Positions 54,053 through 61,634 of a DNA stretch of 64,000 nucleotides are shown here, one piece after another (position 1 is the stretch's first letter; each line of letters starts with the position of its first letter). Source of the stretch: Candidatus Poribacteria bacterium (GTDB taxonomy: Bacteria > Poribacteria > WGA-4E > WGA-3G). The stretch is taken from contig JAJDXV010000141.1 of NCBI GenBank assembly GCA_022823085.1, positions 1-64,000 on the forward strand, given 5' to 3'. Position numbers and translations under genes: made by a program. The notes under the pieces are model-generated. The model saw only the letters and a list, made by a program, of their open reading frames with translations, searched no databases and had not been told where the DNA came from.

Positions 54053-55234
54053 ATGTCCGAACAACAAGCATTCTTAGAAAAAGTCCACATTAAAAACTAC
54101 CTGAGTTTGCGGAATGTTGAGCTTCCGCTGAAGCCGTTGACAGTTCTTGTCGGTCCTAATGCAAGTGGGAAATCAAATGTTTTAAAATCCTTGCTTCTTC
54201 TAAATAGGATGATGGCTCGTGACACGCTACCTCCAACTGAATTTATTCAAAATCACGTTTGGGCAGGGGCAGCAGATCATGTTGCATTTCAATTACATAC
54301 TAAGGTTGAAAAGACTCAAACTTTATATGAACTAGTACTTAAAGCAGCTGGAGATAACCTATCTGTGATAGAGGAATTAATAGTTGATGATGTAAAAGTT
54401 ATTTCACTTCAGAATGGAGAACGCGTGATTCGCGATGAAGATGGCAAAAACGAAACAACATATAGACCTAATAAACTTGCTTTGAGGTCGGCAGGTGATT
54501 ATGGGAATAAGCCTGTTACCAGTGCCTTAACAGAGTTTATCAATGGGTGGCGGTTTTATGATTTTGAACCTGATGCTATACGCGGATATCACATGGGATT
54601 TGAAGATTTTCTTTTAAATAACTCTAAAGAATTACGCGAATCTGTACAACTTGATCCTGATGGTTCAACGTTATCGGGTCTACTTTCGTACTGGTATGAA
54701 AATGATCAGGAACGTTTTGAGAGTGTGAGTAAATCCCTTGAGGAGTGTACAAATATTAGCATAAGGCACTGTCTAATTGATGGAAATAATCAACCATGTC
54801 TCTTTGAAGGATACAAAAACCCAATACCATTAGAGAGAGCGTCCGACGGGACGTTGCGTCTTGTCGCATATTATATCTTACTCAATCAACCCGAATTGCC
54901 CTCGCTCATCGCTATTGAAGAACCGGAGCGAAGCCTACACCCTGGTGCTCTGAGGGATATCGCATATATTCTCGAACGTATTGCCGAACGAAAACGAGTG
55001 ATAATCACAACTCATAGTTCTCAGCTTCTTGATGCTTTTAATTCTCAAAACTTATCGGAGACCCTCGGTGTTTTACTTTTACGCAACCGCTCAGGACTTG
55101 GGACGGAAGTCATCAATCTTGAGGATGTTCGCGGTAAGCGGGAAGCACTGGATGGTTGGATTACAGATTTTGGAATTGGCAGTGCTATTTTTGATAGTGA
55201 ACTCCTACAGGACCTCATGGAGGAACCAGTATGA
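54053..55234 (+). CDS. AAA (ABC-type/AAA_15/21-like) ATPase
   Basis: Walker A GPNASGKS; signature-like ERASDGTLRLVAYY; Walker B LIAIEEPERSLHP; TTHSSQLLD. Confidence 0.9.
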   Translation: MSEQQAFLEKVHIKNYLSLRNVELPLKPLTVLVGPNASGKSNVLKSLLLLNRMMARDTLPPTEFIQNHVWAGAADHVAFQLHTKVEKTQTLYELVLKAAGDNLSVIEELIVDDVKVISLQNGERVIRDEDGKNETTYRPNKLALRSAGDYGNKPVTSALTEFINGWRFYDFEPDAIRGYHMGFEDFLLNNSKELRESVQLDPDGSTLSGLLSYWYENDQERFESVSKSLEECTNISIRHCLIDGNNQPCLFEGYKNPIPLERASDGTLRLVAYYILLNQPELPSLIAIEEPERSLHPGALRDIAYILERIAERKRVIITTHSSQLLDAFNSQNLSETLGVLLLRNRSGLGTEVINLEDVRGKREALDGWITDFGIGSAIFDSELLQDLMEEPV

Positions 55235-55959
55235 TAAGTGTAAGAATCTGGAATTTGGAATCCAACAGCGATGCCAAAGCAGTCGAGTTTTTAGAAAATG
55301 AGTTTGTAAGATTTAGGAAATTTGGAGATCTAGCTATCCGCAAAACAGGAAGAAGTGCGCTCCGTCAGTGTCATATAAAAAGTGAGATTTCAACTGCTAA
55401 GCTGAGCAAGGCGATTCAGCATTACCTCAATCAAGATGATTATATTATTTTCGTTGTCAACAGTGATAATCCAAGTTCAGACTATGAAAAACATCTAGAA
55501 CTAAAGCCCCTTGTCAGTCAGATTAGACGTGTCGTCAAAGTTTGGAATTTTTCTGGCAAAGTAACTTTTACACCGGAGATTCAAGAGCCTCAATCTCTCG
55601 TGAATACACAATGGAAAGGTATCGTTTCAGAGTTTCTTGCTGAAGTTGAGAATGATCGGAAGAAATTTCAAGAAAGATGGGATAAGACTATGGAACGTTT
55701 CGACGATGTTTTTGCGAACACATCAGTTGACAGATTCACCAATGATCTTGATGCTGCAATTAAACGCTATCAAGAAGGTGAAGTGACGCTCGGCAGAGCT
55801 GCCGAGTTGGCTGGCATCCACCGTTTTGAATTCGAGGAAGCTTTGGCAGCAAGAGGTATCTGGAAAATCGTTGAAGTTGATTCAGCAGAAGAGTCGAAAG
55901 CACGGATTTCGCACATCAAACGTCTTCATAAATCAAAAGATAAAACAGAAGGGCAGTAA
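55231..55959 (+). CDS. Unknown N-terminal domain (possibly TOPRIM-like) fused to UPF0175-like antitoxin/HTH domain
   Basis: 4-nt overlap with ATPase; LESNSDAKAVEFL and IIFVVNSDNPSSD; C-terminal KRYQEGEVTLGRAAELAGIHRFEFEEALAARGI. Confidence 0.7.
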   Translation: MISVRIWNLESNSDAKAVEFLENEFVRFRKFGDLAIRKTGRSALRQCHIKSEISTAKLSKAIQHYLNQDDYIIFVVNSDNPSSDYEKHLELKPLVSQIRRVVKVWNFSGKVTFTPEIQEPQSLVNTQWKGIVSEFLAEVENDRKKFQERWDKTMERFDDVFANTSVDRFTNDLDAAIKRYQEGEVTLGRAAELAGIHRFEFEEALAARGIWKIVEVDSAEESKARISHIKRLHKSKDKTEGQ

Positions 55960-55961
55960 CC

Positions 55962-56453
55962 TTGATCTTTGTGGATACCGATGTACTTTCAACTTTCGCC
56001 AAAATTGAGAGCTTGCCATTGCTGTTTGCGGTTTTCGACCAAGAAACACTTAATATTGCCGAGGCTGTAGAAAATGAAGTCAAAACAGGGATCTCAAAAG
56101 GATTCTCCTTTTCTAACGACATCATGGTATTTCAAATGCAAGGACGCATTCGTACATATTATACAACACCCGCAGATCAGGAATTTATGAATTCCCTCCC
56201 ACAAACGCTTGATGCAGGAGAGAGCGAATCTATGGCACTCTGTAAGCGATTTACAGCGACTTTTGCAAGTAATGAAAGCCGGGTGAGGCACCACTGCCAA
56301 ACAAACGGAATACATTGCATCAACTTAGTTGATATTTTGCGACTACTCTGGGAGTTGCAAATTTTAACCCAAACCGAGGTGCGGAAAGTTATAACAGAGA
56401 TTGAGATAAAAGACCGACTCAAATTCCGATCCACTGACCCTATTTTCAAATGA
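55962..56453 (+). CDS. PIN-domain (DUF3368-like) nuclease
   Basis: MIFVDTDVLSTFAKIESLPLLFAVF...LDAGESESMALC; 2-nt gap from the UPF0175 fusion, ATGA overlap with hsdR remnant. Confidence 0.75.
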   Translation: MIFVDTDVLSTFAKIESLPLLFAVFDQETLNIAEAVENEVKTGISKGFSFSNDIMVFQMQGRIRTYYTTPADQEFMNSLPQTLDAGESESMALCKRFTATFASNESRVRHHCQTNGIHCINLVDILRLLWELQILTQTEVRKVITEIEIKDRLKFRSTDPIFK

Positions 56454-57589
56454 ACCCTTATAGCGAAGACCAACTCATAGAACAACCCGCCATCAACCTA
56501 CTTAAAGAAATCGGATGGGAGACGCTAAATTGCTACGGCGAATTTGAACAGACAGAAAAAAGTCCGCTCGGTCGGCAAACCAAATCCGAAGTCGTCCTAA
56601 CTGCCCGACTGGCACCCGCGCTAAAACGCTTCAACCCTACCGCAACCGATGCTGCTATTGCCAAAGCAATCGAAGAACTCACCCACTCCCGCGCAGTCAT
56701 GAGTCCTATTGAAGCCAATCGCGAGATTTATACCCTCCTGAAAGACGGCGTAAGGGTTACCCTCACGGATCCAGACAGCGAAGACGAGACCGTTGAAGTG
56801 CTACGAGTCATCGACTGGGAACACCCAGAGCACAACAATTTCTTCGCCGCATCCCAATTCTGGATTACCGGTGAGATGTACACAAAACGTCCAGATATAG
56901 TCTGTTTCGTTAATGGAATCCCTTATATCTTCACGCTTATTCACAAGTTCCAGACGCAAGGTAGCGAGCGGCACCCTGTGCTCTCGGAGCGGTCAGACAT
57001 CGTCGTCATCACAGATGAAGCACATCGGAGTCAATACGATACACTCGCTTTGAACATGCGTATCGCGCTCCCGAATGCCGCGTTCATCGCATTTACGGGT
57101 ACACCCCTCATGGCTGGCGAAGAAAAGACAAAAGGGGTCTTCGGGGATTATGTCAGTATTTATGACTTCAACCAATCCATTGTGGATCGCGCGACGGTGC
57201 CACTCTACTATGAGAACCGCGTACCGACGCTACAACTGATAAACGAAGACTTCAATGCAGACATCAAACAGATCCTTTCCGAAGAAGAATTGGCGGTGTT
57301 TGACCTTCTCACACAACGTGAGCCGCATTTAACGGCTCCAGAACGAGATGAAGTTAAAAATGCTGTGAGGAAAATGCTTGAAACACTCAAACGAGAAAAA
57401 TTGGGCTTGGATTGGCGGAAACATACACAAACACGTGCACAAGTCAAACTTGCTGTTGAAAATATACTTGACGATGAACTGCCCTCACCTTACACACCAG
57501 AACTGTTTAATCAGAAATCCGAGGCGGTCTATCAGCACATCTACGATTCTTACTACGGTGAAGGAAAAAGTGTTTATACCGAAAATTAA
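56450..57589 (+). pseudogene. Type I restriction HsdR, internally deleted and C-terminally truncated
   Basis: N-terminal MNPYSEDQLIEQPAINLLKEIGWE...NGIPYIF joined to TLIHKFQTQGSERHPVLSERSDIVVITDEAHRSQYDTLA; lacks E-x-K and Walker A; ends GEGKSVYTEN*. Confidence 0.85.
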
Positions 57590-57590
57590 A

Positions 57591-57611
57591 GGCGCGGTTT
57601 CAAACCGCGCC
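57591..57611. repeat. Hairpin repeat GGCGCGGTTTCAAACCGCGCC
   Basis: Related variable-arm hairpins at 7872, 10923, 25557 and 46962. Confidence 0.8.
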
Positions 57612-57636
57612 TACCTATACTGAAACACTCCGATTA

Positions 57637-58839
57637 TTATCCAATCTCCCCAATTTCAATCAAACGATCGTCCAAAGACCGATCTGGACGCGGTAAGTCA
57701 CCGAACAACGGACGGAAATACCCCGCACCCGCTGGCGACATCTGATACCGTTCGGCATCGTAGAACCGCAGATCCAGACTTCTTCGGATAACGTGGCCGG
57801 AGGCATCCCGCTTTAATACCTGTTCTAATGGCAGCAGCGTCGGTTCAATACCGGCATCCGTCCGCGTGATAGTCGCAACACCGTTGAACATACCTTCCGA
57901 GAGTGCTTGCACCGCCATAGCACCCGCCTTCATAGCGATGTCTCTATCCAAGGATATCGGGCTACCGCATCTCTGGAGATAACCGAGTATCAATGCTCGG
58001 AACGCCGAACTCGAAATCTCAGGCAGCCGTTTCTTCATCGCTTCAACGATAATCTCTGAGCATCCACCGGGTTTCGTATGTCCGAAAGCGTCGAGTTCTG
58101 CCTCGGAACTAATCATCAGTTCTCCAGCGTCATTCCGAATGCCTTCCGAAACAACAACAATAACGTTACCTTGTTCAGCATGTTTCTCGCGAATCGCTTC
58201 GGCGAGTTTATCCGGTTGATACGGCACCTCTGGCACAACGATAAGATCCGCTTGTCCATAAGCGGCGGATAAGGTCAACCAACCCGCATCCCTTCCCATC
58301 GCTTCCACAATGATAACCCGATCGTGCGAATACGTTGTCGTCCGTAAGTCTCGAACGTAGTTGATAACGCTACTTGCCGATGAAGGAAACCCGGGACAGA
58401 AGTAGTTCACCATCTTGGAATAGTCAACGGCATCCCCTTCTGGTGGGTTGCCCCCGACATCGTTATCAATTGTCTTTGTAACAAAAGTGGTTGTAAATTG
58501 CTCCGATAGCGCGGTCCCGACCGTCAAAGTATCATCACCACCAATCGGAATCAGACCGCTAATGTCGAGTTTTTTAAGATTATCTACCGCTTCATCTAAC
58601 TTATTATCTTTAATCAGGTTCGTGCGTGAACTCTTTAGAAGCGTTCCTCCTCTATTTTCATCAATTAAGTCGGGCGTTAGCGTAAAGTAACGTCCACCCT
58701 TCAAAACACCGCGCCAGCCTTCCATAAATCCTACCAACTCGAAACCGAGCTCTTCGGCTTTCAACGCGATGCCTTTAAGGGTAGCGTTAAGCGCGCTTGT
58801 ATCGCCACCCCCTGTTAAAACACCAATCTTTTTTTTCAT
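57637..58839 (-). CDS. Phosphofructokinase family (group A, possibly PPi-dependent)
   Basis: KIGVLTGGGDTSALNATLKG; GGDDTL motif; KTIDNDV; MGRDAGWLTL. Confidence 0.9.
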   Translation of the reverse strand: MKKKIGVLTGGGDTSALNATLKGIALKAEELGFELVGFMEGWRGVLKGGRYFTLTPDLIDENRGGTLLKSSRTNLIKDNKLDEAVDNLKKLDISGLIPIGGDDTLTVGTALSEQFTTTFVTKTIDNDVGGNPPEGDAVDYSKMVNYFCPGFPSSASSVINYVRDLRTTTYSHDRVIIVEAMGRDAGWLTLSAAYGQADLIVVPEVPYQPDKLAEAIREKHAEQGNVIVVVSEGIRNDAGELMISSEAELDAFGHTKPGGCSEIIVEAMKKRLPEISSSAFRALILGYLQRCGSPISLDRDIAMKAGAMAVQALSEGMFNGVATITRTDAGIEPTLLPLEQVLKRDASGHVIRRSLDLRFYDAERYQMSPAGAGYFRPLFGDLPRPDRSLDDRLIEIGEIG

Positions 58840-58901
58840 CTAATCTTCGGGCAGGATCCCCAATGCTTTAGCGTTGGGAGGAATGCCCGCTCCTTTTTTT
58901 T

Positions 58902-58930
58902 TTGACCAATAAAGTCAAAAATGTTATACT
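58902..58930 (+). promoter_or_regulatory. Sigma-70-like promoter for candidate ncRNA
   Basis: TTGACC-17 nt-TATACT. Confidence 0.6.
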
Positions 58931-58937
58931 GCTCTTT

Positions 58938-59106
58938 GTAGTGTAAGGTTGCGAGTTAGGCTGCTGTTCGCTACCCTCGTGTGCAACTCGTGTAAAGCTA
59001 CAGCACAAGACGGAAAAGAAACAGACAGACAAGAGAGTGCAGGAAAACCTGCACATGATGTAATGAACTGCCACAGGTAAAAGCGTGGGTTCGTAAACGC
59101 ACTCTA
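58938..59106 (+). ncRNA. Candidate structured ncRNA, about 170 nt
   Basis: Ends pair: AGTGT/GCACT and GTTGCGAG/TTCGTAAAC; internal GCTGT/ACAGC and GTGCAGG-AAAA-CCTGCAC hairpin; downstream of a 17-nt-spaced promoter. Confidence 0.5.
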
Positions 59107-59139
59107 AAAAAACAAATAGTCAACTTTGTCCAGTTGGTG

Positions 59140-59883
59140 TTAGCGACACGAGATTGTGCCGTCATATCCGAAAAGAGGGTCCCCAATGTCCAATTCACCG
59201 TACGGTTCATAGAACTTTTTGGGTATCTCTATAGGGAAAGAAACCGGGTACTTTTTCCCGTCCATGACTTCTGCACCCGTATCTAATTGGATTGGCTGAT
59301 CTATTGGTATATCAACACCGTCAAAGTCAAAATCTGTGCGCGAATCTTCTTCTATCCCGAAAACGAAGTACTCAAAGGCATTGAAGGTATTATGTTTTGC
59401 TACCTCGCAGGTCAGCATTCCAAAGATAAAGATAGGCATACCGTTGGTTTGTGCGTAGAAAGTACAATCCAGAATTGCTTGCAGTTTTCCAGTCTCCAAC
59501 GTCACATCGACCTGATATGGGTATTCCTTGAAAAATGCCCGACCGAGCCAAGACAGTTGCCATCGATGGTAACCCATTCTGAACAGCCCCCCTCTTTCCC
59601 GACAATTCTCAAAGATATGCGGATAGCGTTCTTGATATTCCAAGAGCCGTTTGATGTCAGAAGGCTCCGAAAACCATAAAGGCAAATTCGTGTCGTAATG
59701 CTCAGGCTCTTCTTGGCTATCAAGGAGCAGATTGGATATGCCTCTAAAATCTTCTGAAGGGATTCCTGCGGCGGCATGTAGCACGGGCGAGCTGAGTAAA
59801 CGCAGGCGCGTGAGTTGGTAATCTATCCTCATCTGTTCAAACATAACCTCTTCACTGTCGTACTGTCGTTTCTTTCGCTTCAT
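59140..59883 (-). CDS. Conserved hypothetical protein
   Basis: Long ORF without a recognised family; convergent with candidate ncRNA. Confidence 0.55.
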   Translation of the reverse strand: MKRKKRQYDSEEVMFEQMRIDYQLTRLRLLSSPVLHAAAGIPSEDFRGISNLLLDSQEEPEHYDTNLPLWFSEPSDIKRLLEYQERYPHIFENCRERGGLFRMGYHRWQLSWLGRAFFKEYPYQVDVTLETGKLQAILDCTFYAQTNGMPIFIFGMLTCEVAKHNTFNAFEYFVFGIEEDSRTDFDFDGVDIPIDQPIQLDTGAEVMDGKKYPVSFPIEIPKKFYEPYGELDIGDPLFGYDGTISCR

Positions 59884-59959
59884 CTGAAAACTCCCTGTCT
59901 GTTGTATAGGTGAAATAGAATTATTTGAGAGTGGCAGTCCTTAGCAGTATTTCCGATAC

Positions 59960-60035
59960 TTTTAATCCTCTAAATCCCCCTTATCAGGTAATCCCCTAAA
60001 TCCCCCTTATCAGGGGGACTTTAAGAGGAGATGCG
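59960..60035. repeat. Duplicated CCCCTAAATCCCCCTTATCAGG(GGGACTTTAAGAG) repeat
   Basis: CCTCTAAATCCCCCTTATCAGGTAATCCCCTAAATCCCCCTTATCAGGGGGACTTTAAGAG; second locus at 7449-7485. Confidence 0.75.
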
Positions 60036-60046
60036 TCCGTCCTAAA

Positions 60047-61606
60047 CTACTTAACGACTTCAAGAAGAACAGGCTTATCCAAAGCGAGTGCCTTTTCAAA
60101 CATCGGCTTAAAATCGTTAGGATCTTCAACACGTAAGCCGACTGCACCAAACGACTCAGCGAATTTCACAAAGTCTGGGTTCACCAACTCGACACCGATA
60201 CGTTTACCGAACCGTCGCAGCTGCCCGCGTTCAATTGAGGTGTACTGATTATCGTTCATCACAAGCGTTACGACAGGTAGATTGTACATGACTGCTGTCG
60301 CGAAATCCGGACACGTCATTAAGAACCCGCCATCACCGCTCAGCGCGACGACTTTCCGATCAGGATAAGCCACCTGCGCGCCGATAGCACCTGTCAATCC
60401 GATTCCCATTGCCACAGAGACACCGGAGAAGATGTAAGTCCCTGGATGATAACAGGGGAAATGTGCCAGGGCACCATAGCCGGTGATATTAACGTCAACA
60501 GACAAGATGGCATCGCGGGGCATTACGTCGCGCATCTCTGTGAGGATCCGAGGATGTTCAATCGACATAAATTTCCGACGTAATTCTTGTAAACTTTCAC
60601 CCCAACCACCTGTCTGTTTCTCGTCGCGGAGTGCGGCATTCAACTGGCGCAACACCAATTTCGGATTCGCACCGATACCGACAGTCGCTGGATATTCCTT
60701 GTGAATTTCGTCCGGATCGGCTTCAATATGTAAAAGCGGTTGTGGTATCTTGAGGCTCCAATTGCCGGTATCGCGGTAGTTGAATCGGGTACCAACAGCA
60801 ACAATCAGATCAGATGCCTGCATCGCTGCTTGCGCGACGCTGTCTCGGAAGATACCGATGGAATACGGTGAATCTTCTGGAACTGAACCTTTTCCGAAAC
60901 CTGTCATCACGATTGGCGCGTCAAGCAGCTCCGCAAACGCAAGTATTTCCGCAGTTGCGCGCGTATGGTTGATACCACCACCTGCAATAATCAGTGGACG
61001 CTCCGCTTTACTGAGGAGTGCGATCGCAGCATCAACATCTTGGGGAGCTGCGGTTGTCTGCATACCGTTATTGTGTGACGGGATAGGTAAGTCGGCTTCT
61101 GCATCCAACGCATCTTTCGCAAGTTCAATCAGCACCGGTCCAGGTCTACCTGAACGCAGCGCGCTAAAACTTCTATTGACTGCACCCGGAATTTGATCAA
61201 CGCGATGCACGATCTCCAGATGTTTCGTCATCGGCGTGAAGGCAGCCCGCTGATCCAACCCGTGGAAACTTTTCTTCGGATCCCGTGATGCCAAATAAGA
61301 CGGGTTCTGTCCGGTAATCCAAAGCACCGGTGACGAAGCAGTATTCGCTTCACCGATACCGACAGAAGCATTGTTTGACCCCGGCCCCGGCACAGTCATA
61401 CAAACACCGACATCGCCTGTCGCACGGGCGTAGCCATCCGCCATAAACGCCGTTCCGCCTTCATGCCGTGTGACATAGTGCTGGATATTGTCTTGGTTGT
61501 TATATAACGCTTCGTAGACAGTGTCTAAGTGGTTTCCCGGTAAGCCAAAAATATCTTTAACGCCTTGCGCTTTTAAGCATTCAACAAAAATATCGCCACC
61601 TGTCAT
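60047..61606 (-). CDS. Thiamine-pyrophosphate enzyme (acetolactate synthase/benzoylformate decarboxylase-like)
   Basis: KDIFGLPGNHLDTVYEAL; RHEGGTAFMADGYARATG; ALSGDGGFLMTCPDFATAV...NDNQYTSIERGQ. Start moved to MTGGDIF. Confidence 0.93.
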   Translation of the reverse strand: MTGGDIFVECLKAQGVKDIFGLPGNHLDTVYEALYNNQDNIQHYVTRHEGGTAFMADGYARATGDVGVCMTVPGPGSNNASVGIGEANTASSPVLWITGQNPSYLASRDPKKSFHGLDQRAAFTPMTKHLEIVHRVDQIPGAVNRSFSALRSGRPGPVLIELAKDALDAEADLPIPSHNNGMQTTAAPQDVDAAIALLSKAERPLIIAGGGINHTRATAEILAFAELLDAPIVMTGFGKGSVPEDSPYSIGIFRDSVAQAAMQASDLIVAVGTRFNYRDTGNWSLKIPQPLLHIEADPDEIHKEYPATVGIGANPKLVLRQLNAALRDEKQTGGWGESLQELRRKFMSIEHPRILTEMRDVMPRDAILSVDVNITGYGALAHFPCYHPGTYIFSGVSVAMGIGLTGAIGAQVAYPDRKVVALSGDGGFLMTCPDFATAVMYNLPVVTLVMNDNQYTSIERGQLRRFGKRIGVELVNPDFVKFAESFGAVGLRVEDPNDFKPMFEKALALDKPVLLEVVK

Positions 61607-61634
61607 AGTTAACTCCTCTTCTATAGTCTTGTAC

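Noticed and set aside
58938-59106. tmRNA, SRP RNA or RNase P RNA assignment
   Set aside because: No alanyl acceptor/TPsiC-like end, no GGAAGCA SRP loop, no GAGGAAAGTCC RNase P core; kept only as a generic candidate ncRNA.
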